A stretch of 64,000 bases of DNA from NCBI GenBank assembly GCA_947085255.1, contig CAMTVQ010000002.1, positions 372,001-436,000 on the forward strand, read 5' to 3'. The first letter of the stretch is position 1, and every line of letters begins with the position of its first letter. The stretch is from CAMTVQ01 sp947085255. Its GTDB lineage: Bacteria > Bacteroidota > Bacteroidia > Sphingobacteriales > Sphingobacteriaceae. Below, in pieces: positions 9,064-17,971 of this stretch. The translations under genes were made by a program, and so were the position numbers. Below the pieces are notes generated by a model. That model was not told the origin of the DNA and did not search any database. It worked only from the letters and a program-made list of their open reading frames with translations.

Positions 9064-10114
9064 AATTTAAAATTAAATCGTCAAAAATTGCTTTATCTAT
9101 TTCGTTAAATCCAATATGTATAGGAATAATAAACAGGGGAATATCTTTTAGATACGGCAAGAAATTGGGATGCAATAACCGCATGGCATCTTTTTCTGTC
9201 GTAATTAGTAGCTTATTCGCCGCTTCAATACCTGCAAAGGTATGGCTAATATGCTGCATATCTTTATTGGTAAAGGCATAATGATCAGGATATTTGAGCT
9301 GCTTGATATGCACTGTTTGTTGATGCAAATAAGTATAAAGAGGCTTTGGATTGGCTATACCAGTAAGCAGCAACACCATAGTGTCTGGGGCAATAACTGC
9401 ACTATCTGTGCCGGTAATACTTTGCAATGGTGCGTAATTTATATGTGCAAAAACAACTCTTTGATGGTCAAGCGGGCGTAATCGTTGTTTTATCTTCTCT
9501 TTTTCTGCTGCCGATAGCTCTACTGGGCATTTAGTTACCAGCAAAACATCGGCCCTTTTACGTCCAGTAAAAGACTCGCGTTGCCTACCTGCGGGTAATA
9601 AAAAATCAGATTGAAATACTGTGGCGTAATCGAATAAAAGGATGGAAAAGCCAGGCACTAATGCCCGATGCTGATAGGCATCATCCAATACTACTACATC
9701 GTGTTGATGCTGCAATCTATCTACCCCTATTACCCTACTTTCGGAAACAGCAACGGTAATGTCTGTAAACTTTTGTTTGAATTGCAACGGTTCGTCACCC
9801 ACTTCGGTAGCTAAAGAATCGGGGGCAACTTCTTTATATCCTTTTGTACTACGTCCGTACCCTCTACTTAGCGTTGCCACTTTGTAGTTTGTTTTTAGCA
9901 AACGGATGAGGTATTCTGTTACCGGACTTTTACCCGAACCGCCCACTGCCAAATTGCCTACCACAATAGTTGGCAATGCAAACGAGGTGCGATTTAGCAA
10001 ATTATAGTCGTACAGCATATTTCTGCCACTTATTGCCAGCCAATAAAGCAGCGCAAAGGGCATTAATACTACCTTCACAAGAAACATCCAACAGGTAATA
10101 AGTAGTTGCCTCAT
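9014..10114 (-). CDS. lpxK: Tetraacyldisaccharide 4'-kinase
   Basis: A 366-residue inner-membrane-associated kinase that phosphorylates the 4' position of the lipid A disaccharide precursor, a late step of lipid A synthesis. An N-terminal hydrophobic helix (residues ~1-30) is followed by the P-loop-like VGNLAVGGSGKSPVTEYLI (about 53-71), DDAYQHRAL and LLTGIANPKPL. Length is typical for Bacteroidota LpxK. It starts 30 bases after gcvP and its last 16 codons overlap punA. Presence of lpxK supports a Gram-negative envelope with lipid A. Confidence 0.93.
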   Translation of the reverse strand: MRQLLITCWMFLVKVVLMPFALLYWLAISGRNMLYDYNLLNRTSFALPTIVVGNLAVGGSGKSPVTEYLIRLLKTNYKVATLSRGYGRSTKGYKEVAPDSLATEVGDEPLQFKQKFTDITVAVSESRVIGVDRLQHQHDVVVLDDAYQHRALVPGFSILLFDYATVFQSDFLLPAGRQRESFTGRKRADVLLVTKCPVELSAAEKEKIKQRLRPLDHQRVVFAHINYAPLQSITGTDSAVIAPDTMVLLLTGIANPKPLYTYLHQQTVHIKQLKYPDHYAFTNKDMQHISHTFAGIEAANKLLITTEKDAMRLLHPNFLPYLKDIPLFIIPIHIGFNEIDKAIFDDLILNYVKQHTKNSSLHSKES

Positions 10115-10144
10115 TCTTTTATTACTAGTGGATTGGTAAAAAAA

Positions 10145-13033
10145 TTACGCCAATTCCGCTTCTTCGCTATAGCTTTCTATCGGCGGGCAAGAGCAAATTA
10201 ATTGTCTATCGCCATGGGTATCGTTTACACGACCCACACTTGGCCAAAACTTATTGGTTTTTACAAAGTGTAATGGATACGCTGCCTTTTGACGAGAATA
10301 CGCATGCTCCCATTCATTTACCGTAATAACAGCTGCTGTATGTGGTGCATTTTTCAATACGTTATCTACCTTATCTGCTTTGCCGTTTTCTACTTCAGCA
10401 ATTTCATTACGGATAGCAATCATGGTATCGCAAAAACGATCGATTTCAGATTTGCTTTCACTTTCTGTAGGTTCTACCATTAAGGTTCCGGCAACAGGGA
10501 AAGAAACCGTAGGCGCATGAAAGCCATAGTCCATCAAGCGCTTAGCGATATCAACTACCTCGATACCAAAGTTTTTGAACGAACGACAATCCAAAATCAT
10601 TTCGTGAGCACAACGTCCATTACTTCCTGAATACAGTACAGGATACGCTTTTTCTAAACGTGCTTTGATATAATTAGCATTTAGAATGGCATTTTTAGTA
10701 GCATTTGTTAAGCCTTCTCCACCCATCATGGCGATGTAAGCATGAGAAATTAACAAGATGCTAGAACTACCCCAAGGTGCTGAAGATACTGCTGAAATTG
10801 CTTTTTCTCCACCGGTACGCACTACTACGTGACCTGGTAAAAATGTTTTTAAATGCGCAGCCACACCAATAGGACCCATTCCTGGACCACCACCACCGTG
10901 AGGAATACAGAATGTTTTGTGTAAATTTAAGTGACATACATCGGCTCCGATATTTGCAGGAGAAGTTAATCCTACCTGTGCATTCATATTGGCACCATCC
11001 ATGTATACTTGTCCACCATTGTCATGGATAATTTGACATATTTCGCGGATACCTTCTTCGAATACACCATGTGTAGACGGATAGGTAACCATTAATCCTG
11101 CTAAGTCGTTTTTATGGGCTTCGGCATGTTTGCGTAAATCTTCAATGTCGATGTTTCCTTTTTCATCGCATTTAGTAACGATAATTTTGAAGCCAGCCAA
11201 AGCAGCACTTGCAGGATTGGTTCCGTGTGCTGATGAAGGAATTAAAATTAAGTTACGGTGTGCGTCGCCACGGCTGCGATGGTATTCGCGAATTACCAAT
11301 AAACCCGCATACTCGCCTTGCGCACCTGAGTTAGGTTGCAAGCTCATGCCTGCAAAGCCGGTAATTTCACATAACCATTTTTCTAATTCATCAAATACTT
11401 GCATGTATCCACCAACTTGATCAGCAGGTGCAAATGGATGCAGTTTGCCAAATTCGGGCCAAGTAACAGGAACCATTTCAGCAGTTGCATTCAGTTTCAT
11501 GGTACAAGAACCCAGTGAAATCATAGAATGAGCCAATGAAAGATCTTTATTTTCTAAAGATTTCATGTAGCGCAACATCTCATGTTCTGAATGGTGGATA
11601 TTGAAAATAGGATGTGTTAAATAAGGAGTTTTACGAATTTTAGCTGCAGGAATTGCTGCTTGCAAATTACCTTTTAAGCTATTAAGATTAAAGTCGTTAG
11701 TGGTTTTTCCTGCAATTTTTGCGAAGATACTGGCGATGGCTTGTACATCTTCTGGAGTAGTAGTTTCATCTAATGCGATGATTACTTTACTGCCTTCGTA
11801 ACGGAAGTTCATTTCGTTATCTACTGCATCTTTATGGATAGCACCTACTTTATCGCCTACTTCAATAGCTACTGTATCGAAGAAAAAAGGATTCAGTTGT
11901 TTGTAGCCTAACTTTTCTACAGCTTGGGTTAACAAAACTGCTAATCCGTGAATACGAGTAGCTATTTTATTTAAGCCTTTAGGGCCATGATATACAGCAT
12001 ACATACTTGCCATAATAGCCAATAGTGCTTGTGCAGTACAGATGTTAGAAGTTGCTTTCTCTCTGCGAATATGTTGCTCACGTGTTTGCAAAGCCATGCG
12101 CAAAGCAGAATTTCCTTGGCTGTCGATACTTACACCGATAATACGGCCTGGCATGCTGCGCTTGTACTCTTCTTTGGTAGCAAAGAAGGCTGCATGTGGT
12201 CCGCCGTAGCCCATTGGTACTCCAAAACGCTGTGCAGAACCCACAACGATATCTGCACCAAATTCACCTGGAGGAGTCAATAAAATTAAGCTCATTAAAT
12301 CAGCTGCGACAGTTAACTTAATGCTTTTTTCGTGACACTTACTGGCAAAAGCAGTGTAGTCGAAAATTTCTCCGTTTTTGGCAGGATATTGCACAATAGC
12401 ACCGAACATTTTTTCGGTTAATTGTACAGTCTGGTGATTGCCTACCTGTATCTCGATACCCAATGGGGTAGCGCGTGTTTTTAAAATATCGATGGTTTGT
12501 GGCAGTACTTCTTCTGATACAAAGAAAATGTTTGCATCATCATTAGTACGCATAGAATATTGCATAAACATGGCTTCACCAGCCGCTGTTCCTTCATCCA
12601 ATAACGAAGCATTGGCAATTTCCATTCCGGTTAAATCGATTACCATGGTTTGGAAATTCAACAAGGCTTCTAATCTACCTTGTGCAATTTCGGCTTGGTA
12701 AGGAGTGTACTGGGTGTACCATCCTGGGTTTTCCATGATGTTACGCAAAATCACCAATGGAGTATGGCAATCGTGGTAGCCTAATCCTATGAATGATTTG
12801 AATACTTTATTTTTTGAAGCAGTAATTTTTAGATTCTTTAAATACCCTGATTCCGTTAATGCAGGAGGTAAGTTTAAAGGGGCTTTCAAGCGAATGGCGT
12901 TAGGTACAGTTTGCTCAATTAATTGATCAACTGAACTTGCTCCAATTGTTTTTAACATAGCAGCTATTTCTGCTGCATCTGGACCAATGTGGCGGCTTTC
13001 GAAAGCCTCCTGAAAATCTACATTTAACGTCAT
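10145..13033 (-). CDS. gcvP: Glycine dehydrogenase (decarboxylating), P protein
   Basis: A 962-residue PLP enzyme of the glycine cleavage system. It decarboxylates glycine and passes the aminomethyl group to the lipoyl arm of GcvH, also encoded in this window (51869-52249). Both halves of the fused dimer are present. N-terminal half: FESRHIGPDAAEIAAML, SFIGLGYHDCHTP. C-terminal half: GSCTMKLNATAEM, SSAHGTNPASAAL, and the PLP lysine in NLHKTFCIPHGGGGPG (K706). It is the first gene of a minus-strand row; a -7 promoter element lies about 50 bases upstream. gcvT is not in the window. Confidence 0.97.
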   Translation of the reverse strand: MTLNVDFQEAFESRHIGPDAAEIAAMLKTIGASSVDQLIEQTVPNAIRLKAPLNLPPALTESGYLKNLKITASKNKVFKSFIGLGYHDCHTPLVILRNIMENPGWYTQYTPYQAEIAQGRLEALLNFQTMVIDLTGMEIANASLLDEGTAAGEAMFMQYSMRTNDDANIFFVSEEVLPQTIDILKTRATPLGIEIQVGNHQTVQLTEKMFGAIVQYPAKNGEIFDYTAFASKCHEKSIKLTVAADLMSLILLTPPGEFGADIVVGSAQRFGVPMGYGGPHAAFFATKEEYKRSMPGRIIGVSIDSQGNSALRMALQTREQHIRREKATSNICTAQALLAIMASMYAVYHGPKGLNKIATRIHGLAVLLTQAVEKLGYKQLNPFFFDTVAIEVGDKVGAIHKDAVDNEMNFRYEGSKVIIALDETTTPEDVQAIASIFAKIAGKTTNDFNLNSLKGNLQAAIPAAKIRKTPYLTHPIFNIHHSEHEMLRYMKSLENKDLSLAHSMISLGSCTMKLNATAEMVPVTWPEFGKLHPFAPADQVGGYMQVFDELEKWLCEITGFAGMSLQPNSGAQGEYAGLLVIREYHRSRGDAHRNLILIPSSAHGTNPASAALAGFKIIVTKCDEKGNIDIEDLRKHAEAHKNDLAGLMVTYPSTHGVFEEGIREICQIIHDNGGQVYMDGANMNAQVGLTSPANIGADVCHLNLHKTFCIPHGGGGPGMGPIGVAAHLKTFLPGHVVVRTGGEKAISAVSSAPWGSSSILLISHAYIAMMGGEGLTNATKNAILNANYIKARLEKAYPVLYSGSNGRCAHEMILDCRSFKNFGIEVVDIAKRLMDYGFHAPTVSFPVAGTLMVEPTESESKSEIDRFCDTMIAIRNEIAEVENGKADKVDNVLKNAPHTAAVITVNEWEHAYSRQKAAYPLHFVKTNKFWPSVGRVNDTHGDRQLICSCPPIESYSEEAELA

Positions 13034-13078
13034 TCGAGTATAATTTAACTATTAAGATCTCTTTTTATGAAAGGTTTG

Positions 13079-13086
13079 CAAAGGTA
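13079..13086 (-). promoter_or_regulatory. TAnnTTTG -7 element upstream of gcvP
   Basis: On the minus strand these bases read TACCTTTG, matching the Bacteroidota -7 consensus TAnnTTTG, 45 bases before the gcvP ATG. No TTG/TTTG at the ideal distance upstream is seen, so the call rests on the -7 box alone. Confidence 0.45.
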
Positions 13087-13175
13087 GGGAAAATGTACAA
13101 ATAAATAAACGTTATTGAACCCTTGCGAGAAAGAGGCAGTGTCTGTCATTTATTTTCTTCTTTTATTGATAAATT

Positions 13176-13322
13176 GCTTTTTTAAAAAGTCATTTTTACC
13201 ATAAAATTGCTTTATGCAAAAAGCAAATAAATAACTGCATTTAGTTTTACAGAAAAACACATTAACCAAAATTGTTTTTTACATAAATCAAAAAATAGAT
13301 ATATTTGCTTTTTGTATAAAGC
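13176..13322. promoter_or_regulatory. Operator-like repeats upstream of the AAA ATPase gene
   Basis: The 334-base gap between gcvP and the ATPase gene holds three related GCTTT-N5/6-AAAGC-like sites: 13176-13191 (GCTTTTTTAAAAAGTC), 13209-13228 and 13303-13322. The last two form a 20-bp inverted pair with one mismatch (GCTTTATGCAAAAAGCAAAT against ATTTGCTTTTTGTATAAAGC), and each is itself a near-palindrome. The third site overlaps a plus-strand TATATTTG (13300-13307) that fits TAnnTTTG, so a protein bound there could block transcription. Repression, and autoregulation in particular, is inference. Confidence 0.45.
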
Positions 13323-13367
13323 ATTTTTAAATACTAAGCTACTCTATCATATTTAAAATAGGCACAT

Positions 13368-14576
13368 ATGGCAACAATAAATTTAGAACTGTATTACGAA
13401 AATCACTTTAGGATTTTAAATAAACTCAAAAGCACCTTCGAGCGCCCCTACTTTATGCAGAAAGTAGCTTGGAAGGAACAACTAATTGGCATTAAAGGCG
13501 CTAGAGGAGTAGGAAAAACGACGCTATTGCTGCACTATATAAAGCAAATGTATGGCACCAACAAAGGCTGTTTATATATTAGTTTGGATCAACTATTGTT
13601 TAGCGGGCAGCGCTTGTTGGATATTGCCGATGCTTTTGATAAAGATGGTGGTAAATTGTTGTGCGTCGATGAAATTCATCGCTATGAAAACTGGTCGCAA
13701 GAGTTGAAAAATATTTACGACAGCTATCCTGATTTAAAAGTAATTTTCACGGGCTCATCGGCACTACACATACATAAAGGAAAAAGCGATTTAAGTAGAA
13801 GGGCAGTAGTTTATAATTTAGAAGGACTTTCGTTTAGAGAGTATTTACAAATAACGACAGGACATGCTTTTGATGCAGTTGCACTTCCTGATTTGTTGAA
13901 AAATCATGTAGAAATAGCTACAACCGTTTTGCAAAAACTGAAGCCCATTCCTGCGTTTAACACCTACTTATCTTCTGGCTATTATCCCTACTTTATTCAA
14001 AACCCGAAAACGTATCACCAGAAACTACTAGAAACCATACATCTTATTGTTGATTTAGATTTGGCATACCTCAATAATGTAGAAATTAGGCATGTACACA
14101 AGCTTAAAAAATTGCTGTACATGCTCAGCTTGTCGGTGCCTTATCAACCCAATATTAGCAAGCTAAGCGTTACGGTAGAAGCAACTCGCAACACCATTAT
14201 TCAGTATTTAGGCTATTTAGAAGACGGCAATTTGATTAAACAATTGCGCAGCAAAGGCAAGAGTTATGAGTTGATGGCAAAAGCCGAAAAGGTGTATTTA
14301 CACAATACCAACTTAATTTATGCACTTAGCCGCAATGCAAACGAAGGAAACCTGCGCGAAACTTTTTTCTATAATCAATTGAGTGCCGTCCACACAGTAA
14401 ACTACCCAGAGAGTGCTGATTTCTTAATTGACGAAACCTATTTGTTTGAAGTTGGTGGTAAAAACAAAAATAGCGAACAACTAAAAAAGCAACCTAATAG
14501 CTACATAGCTGCCGACGATATTGAATATGGTGCCAGTAATAAAGTGCCCTTGTGGTTGTTTGGTTTTTTGTATTAA
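13368..14576 (+). CDS. AAA family ATPase with DUF4143-like C-terminal region
   Basis: A 402-residue ATPase with Walker A GARGVGKTT (44-52), Walker B LLCVDEIH (97-104) and a sensor-like FTGSSALHI (about 126-134). The end (LFEVGGKNK..SYIAADDIEYG..KVPLWLFGFLY) is the DUF4143-type C-terminal half, which often carries a nuclease-like fold. This family (AAA_14 + DUF4143) is widespread, patchily distributed and functionally poorly known. The gene stands alone, facing away from gcvP and converging on selD, with operator-like repeats in front. The ATG at 13368 is the only plausible start. Confidence 0.8.
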   Translation: MATINLELYYENHFRILNKLKSTFERPYFMQKVAWKEQLIGIKGARGVGKTTLLLHYIKQMYGTNKGCLYISLDQLLFSGQRLLDIADAFDKDGGKLLCVDEIHRYENWSQELKNIYDSYPDLKVIFTGSSALHIHKGKSDLSRRAVVYNLEGLSFREYLQITTGHAFDAVALPDLLKNHVEIATTVLQKLKPIPAFNTYLSSGYYPYFIQNPKTYHQKLLETIHLIVDLDLAYLNNVEIRHVHKLKKLLYMLSLSVPYQPNISKLSVTVEATRNTIIQYLGYLEDGNLIKQLRSKGKSYELMAKAEKVYLHNTNLIYALSRNANEGNLRETFFYNQLSAVHTVNYPESADFLIDETYLFEVGGKNKNSEQLKKQPNSYIAADDIEYGASNKVPLWLFGFLY

Positions 14577-14595
14577 TGACATTATCCACTTGCTG

Positions 14596-15639
14596 CTATT
14601 TTATTTCAATAAGCATTTTGCTATTTGCAAGCTTCAACTCCCCAAAAGGCACGATTAATTCTTCTGCTATTCCGTTTTTTCTTAATATTTTCTCAAAGGT
14701 TGCAGTATGTTCGGGGGCTACAGCAACCAATAAGCCTCCGCTGGTTTGCGGGTCGGCTAAAATGTGGCGTTGGTAGTCGGTTAATTCTCCTACTTTGTGT
14801 CCGTAGCTTGCCCAGTTGCGGTTGGTGCCTCCAGGAATACATTTTTGCGCTAAATACTCATCTATCACCTCGATTTTAGGCACTTTGTCAAAATCTATAA
14901 CGGCTTGCAAATTACTCCCCTCGCACATTTCGGATAAGTGTCCTAACAAGCCAAATCCGGTAACATCAGTAAGCGCTTTTACATAGTCCAATGTGCCCAA
15001 TACTTCCCCAATTTTATTCAGTTTAGCCATGCTTTCTGGGGCAATGTATGCATGCTCTGGCTTTAGTATGCCTTTCTTTTGGGCAGTAGTTAAAATACCT
15101 ACGCCTATTTTTTTAGTCAAATACAACTTACACCCTGCTGTTGCTGAACTGTTTTTCTTTAAGTGTTTAATCGGAACAATACCATTAACCGCCAGCCCAA
15201 AAACAGGTTCGGGACAATCGATGCTGTGTCCGCCAGCTAAGGTGATGCCTGCTTCTGCGCAAACGGCACGACTGCCTTCCAATACTTTGGCGGCTACTTC
15301 TGGTGCTAATTTATCAATAGGCCAGCCCAAAATAGCGATGGCTAATACAGGCTTGCCTCCCATAGCATATACATCACTAATAGCATTGGCAGACGCAATT
15401 CGCCCAAAATCATACGGATCGTCTACAATGGGCATAAAAAAATCGGTGGTGCTGATTAATGCCTGTCCGTTCCCTAAATCTAATACAGCGGCATCATCAC
15501 GGGTATCATTACCCACCAATAAATCTTTATTAGCTGGATAATGGGTAGTACTGTGCAATATTTTATCGAGCACGGCAGGTGCTATTTTGCAGCCGCATCC
15601 AGCTCCATGCGAGTATTGGGTAAGTTTAATATCAGTCAT
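14596..15639 (-). CDS. selD: Selenide, water dikinase (Cys type)
   Basis: A 347-residue enzyme making selenophosphate from selenide and ATP. The active-site motif GAGCGCK is at residues 12-18, with Cys where many homologues have selenocysteine, and the lysine follows. GNDTRDDAAVLDLG, LAGGHSIDCPEP and the AIR-synthase-like C-terminal half (DVTGFGLLGHL, ILADPQTSGGLLVAV) are intact. I chose the ATG at 15639 (MTDIKLTQYSHGAG). A GTG at 15657 would add six residues but falls inside an inverted repeat of the neighbouring cassette. Together with selU just upstream, the selenophosphate is most simply used for tRNA 2-selenouridine; no selA or selB is in the window. Confidence 0.95.
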   Translation of the reverse strand: MTDIKLTQYSHGAGCGCKIAPAVLDKILHSTTHYPANKDLLVGNDTRDDAAVLDLGNGQALISTTDFFMPIVDDPYDFGRIASANAISDVYAMGGKPVLAIAILGWPIDKLAPEVAAKVLEGSRAVCAEAGITLAGGHSIDCPEPVFGLAVNGIVPIKHLKKNSSATAGCKLYLTKKIGVGILTTAQKKGILKPEHAYIAPESMAKLNKIGEVLGTLDYVKALTDVTGFGLLGHLSEMCEGSNLQAVIDFDKVPKIEVIDEYLAQKCIPGGTNRNWASYGHKVGELTDYQRHILADPQTSGGLLVAVAPEHTATFEKILRKNGIAEELIVPFGELKLANSKMLIEIK

Positions 15640-15641
15640 AT

Positions 15642-16181
15642 TTTGAGGTTTAACCACAGAGTATAGCGGAGTTTGTAACCGCAGAGTTGAACAGAGTTTT
15701 AAGAGGGGATATGGTATTTATTAATTACGCGTTTGATGCCATCTTTTAATGATAATACATTAAAATTGATGAGTAAGCCAAACTTACAATTTGCTAATTT
15801 AAGATAGGTAAGTATTTGTGCCAAATGAATATCATTAATTGCATCAACAGCTTTAATCTCTATGATTACTTTTTGCTCTACGAATAAATCAATGCGATAT
15901 CCTGCTTCTAATTTAACCTCTTGGTAAATTAAAGGTAATGTTTTTTGCTTTTCAGTAGATAATCCCGATTGCATCAATTCGTAATAAAAAAATTCTTCAT
16001 AAGCACCTTCTAAAAGACCGGGGCCAAGGGCTGTATGAACTTTCATGGCCAAGCCAATTATTCGATGAGTAAGTTCATCGATAGACTCTTTCTGATATTC
16101 CATTTTTCGTTGGTAAATTTGATAATAACTCTTTTTAAACTCTCTTTTTTACTCCGCTAGACTCTGTGGTTAATCTTCAAA
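15642..16181. mobile_element. 540-bp cassette bounded by 31-bp imperfect inverted repeats, carrying a GxxExxY gene
   Basis: Left arm 15642-15672 and right arm 16151-16181 match as reverse complements at 28 of 31 positions; the 21 innermost-to-gene bases (15652-15672 and 16151-16171, core AACCACAGAGT and TAGCGGAGT) match at 20. Between them lies only the GxxExxY gene. The right arm encodes the last codons and the stop of selU, and the left arm ends two bases before the selD ATG. The cassette therefore sits exactly at the selU/selD junction. No transposase and no clear target duplication are seen, so mobility is inferred from the architecture only. Confidence 0.6.
15699..16103 (-). CDS. GxxExxY protein (PD-(D/E)XK nuclease-like)
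   Basis: A 134-residue protein with the family's naming motif GLLEGAY at residues 29-35. The core D72..E82-I-K84 in YRIDLFVEQKVIIEIKAV has the PD-(D/E)XK nuclease layout. Length is full for the family. These proteins are common in Bacteroidota, often as several near-identical orphan genes per genome, and their role is unknown. It lies between selU and selD in the same direction, enclosed by inverted repeats. Whether it still cuts nucleic acid is not known. Confidence 0.88.
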   Translation of the reverse strand: MEYQKESIDELTHRIIGLAMKVHTALGPGLLEGAYEEFFYYELMQSGLSTEKQKTLPLIYQEVKLEAGYRIDLFVEQKVIIEIKAVDAINDIHLAQILTYLKLANCKFGLLINFNVLSLKDGIKRVINKYHIPS

Positions 16182-17188
16182 TTACTAATAATTCTAGCAT
16201 TCAATTGCGCATCAATCGTATCTAACTTAATTTCTGTAATACTTTCTTTCACACGCTTTGTTTCTCCCATGGCATACGCTTTATCGTAATATTTTAGTAC
16301 AATGCGCACTACCGTGGCATAGTCTTTTTGTTGCAGGGCTATTGCTGCTTCTTTTGCCTGTTCTCCACCAAGCTTTTTACTAATACGCTCAATGCTGTTT
16401 TGCAAAAAATCCGTCGCCAATGTACTGTAACCCTCCACTAAAAACCGCACCCTTTCTTCTAGAGGGAGCACCAATTTTAATACTATTACTTGGCGCATTT
16501 GCTCCCAAAACGCTTTTGGTATTACGCATTTTCCAATGGTGATACTTTCGTCTTCTACCCAAATAGATTTGGCCACATCCAAACTATATAATTGGTTAGC
16601 TAGGTCATTCTCAAATTGTTCTTGTGTAGGCTGTTGCAATGTACCCAAAGAACCAAAAGCAGAACCTTGATGCTGTGCCAACCCTTCTAAATCAATTATT
16701 TGTTGACCCATTTTGTGCAGCTCATACAGTATTTCTGTTTTACCAGAACCAGTATCGCCACTTAAAACTACTATAGGATACTGTTTAAGAAACTGCTCTA
16801 ACACAAAATTGCGGTAGCTTTTGTAGCCTCCCTTGAGTGTAGCAACCTGCAATCCTGCTGTATTTAAAAGCCAGGTCATGCTGCCGCTACGCATACCTCC
16901 ACGCCAGCAATGCACCAATAACTGTTTGTCTTTGGCAATGCCTTTAGCAGTGCGAACAAAGTCTGCCATTTTAGGCCCTACTATCTCCAAACCTTTTTCT
17001 ATGGCTTCGTCTCTTCCAGTTTGCTTGTAAAGGGTACCTACTATTGCACGCTCCTCATTAGTAAATAAGGGCATATTTATAGCACCGGGAATATGGCCTT
17101 TTTCAAATTCGCCCGGACTGCGCACGTCGATAACGGGAACTGTTTGAGCTTGTTCGAGGAAAGAAATAATGGATAATGCGTTGTTCAT
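16157..17188 (-). CDS. selU: tRNA 2-selenouridine synthase
   Basis: A 343-residue enzyme (also called MnmH) that replaces sulfur by selenium in 2-thiouridine at the wobble position of certain tRNAs, using selenophosphate from SelD. An N-terminal rhodanese domain carries the active Cys in LLVHCWRGGMRSG (C94). A P-loop domain follows with GDTGSGKT (144-151). Its start is 3 bases after pdxJ's upstream neighbour order (pdxJ stop side at 17192 belongs to the preceding gene), so spacing is tight. The C-terminus (..LKINHRV) and stop codon are encoded by the inverted repeat of the GxxExxY cassette, so the native tail has probably been replaced. selU-selD pairing is the expected context. Confidence 0.94.
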   Translation of the reverse strand: MNNALSIISFLEQAQTVPVIDVRSPGEFEKGHIPGAINMPLFTNEERAIVGTLYKQTGRDEAIEKGLEIVGPKMADFVRTAKGIAKDKQLLVHCWRGGMRSGSMTWLLNTAGLQVATLKGGYKSYRNFVLEQFLKQYPIVVLSGDTGSGKTEILYELHKMGQQIIDLEGLAQHQGSAFGSLGTLQQPTQEQFENDLANQLYSLDVAKSIWVEDESITIGKCVIPKAFWEQMRQVIVLKLVLPLEERVRFLVEGYSTLATDFLQNSIERISKKLGGEQAKEAAIALQQKDYATVVRIVLKYYDKAYAMGETKRVKESITEIKLDTIDAQLNARIISNLKINHRV

Positions 17189-17191
17189 GGG

Positions 17192-17971
17192 CTATGCTAA
17201 ACATCTGCGATAAAGCTGCACGGTATTCTCTAATCCGTAATACAGCGCATCGCACACCAATGCATGACCGATGGATACTTCCATCAATTGGGGTAGATTT
17301 TCTTTTAAATATTTCAGGTTTTGAAGGTCTAGATCATGACCAGCATTAATGCCTAATCCTAATTCATTCGCCAATTGTGCTGCTTTAATATACGGCTGTA
17401 TAGCTGCTTCTTTACCTTTTAGATAATGGGCCGCATAGCTTTCGGTATATAGTTCTATTCTATCTGTACCTGTTGCTACTGCTCCTTTTATAATTTCCTC
17501 AACAGGATCTACAAAAATAGAAACACGAATACCTGCTTTTTTGAAAACTTGGATAATATCTTGTAGGTAATCTTTATGCTTAACGGTGTCCCAACCATGG
17601 TCGGAAGTAAGCTGACCTTGTGCATCGGGAACTAAGGTTACTTGAGCGGGTTTGGTAGCCAACACCAAGTCCATAAATTTTTGTTCAGTTGGGTTTCCCT
17701 CTATATTAAACTCGGTAGTTAGCTCTTTTTTCAATTCGTACACATCAGCATAGCGTATGTGGCGTTCATCGGGGCGTGGGTGCACGGTAATGCCTTGCGC
17801 ACCAAAACGCTCGCAGTCTAACGCAATCTTAATCAAATCAGGATTGTTGCCTCCCCTTGCATTGCGCAGCGTGGCAAATTTATTGATATTAACGGAGAGA
17901 GAGGTCTGATGTATGATATCTGATGTCTGATGTCCGACTTCTGATTTTTTATCTTGATTTCCAGTTTGCAT
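17192..17971 (-). CDS. pdxJ: Pyridoxine 5'-phosphate synthase
   Basis: Condenses 1-deoxyxylulose-5-phosphate with 3-amino-2-oxopropyl phosphate to give pyridoxine 5'-phosphate in de novo vitamin B6 synthesis. The conserved core begins SLSVNINKFATLRNARGG, with ERFGAQGITVHPRPDERHI, LVPDAQGQLTSDHGWD and GLGINAGHDLDLQNL. Family members normally start within a few residues of LSVNINK. Here the nearest ATG (17971) adds a 23-residue leader rich in repeat-derived HQTSD, translated from flanking repeats of the neighbouring four-helix-bundle cassette. A TTG at 18025 is less likely because it reads through the pseudogene's end out of frame. The start is thus uncertain and looks altered by the insertion. 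Confidence 0.92.
   Translation of the reverse strand: MQTGNQDKKSEVGHQTSDIIHQTSLSVNINKFATLRNARGGNNPDLIKIALDCERFGAQGITVHPRPDERHIRYADVYELKKELTTEFNIEGNPTEQKFMDLVLATKPAQVTLVPDAQGQLTSDHGWDTVKHKDYLQDIIQVFKKAGIRVSIFVDPVEEIIKGAVATGTDRIELYTESYAAHYLKGKEAAIQPYIKAAQLANELGLGINAGHDLDLQNLKYLKENLPQLMEVSIGHALVCDALYYGLENTVQLYRRCLA

Noticed and set aside
13368..14576. Toxin-antitoxin or complete defence module around the AAA ATPase
   Set aside because: No partner gene is adjacent; neighbours are housekeeping genes on the opposite strand.
14993..15541. 182-codon plus-strand frame opposite selD
   Set aside because: Antisense shadow of SelD with no recognisable domain.
15640..15657. GTG start for selD at 15657
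   Set aside because: It lies in the cassette's inverted repeat; the ATG at 15639 gives the normal SelD N-terminus.
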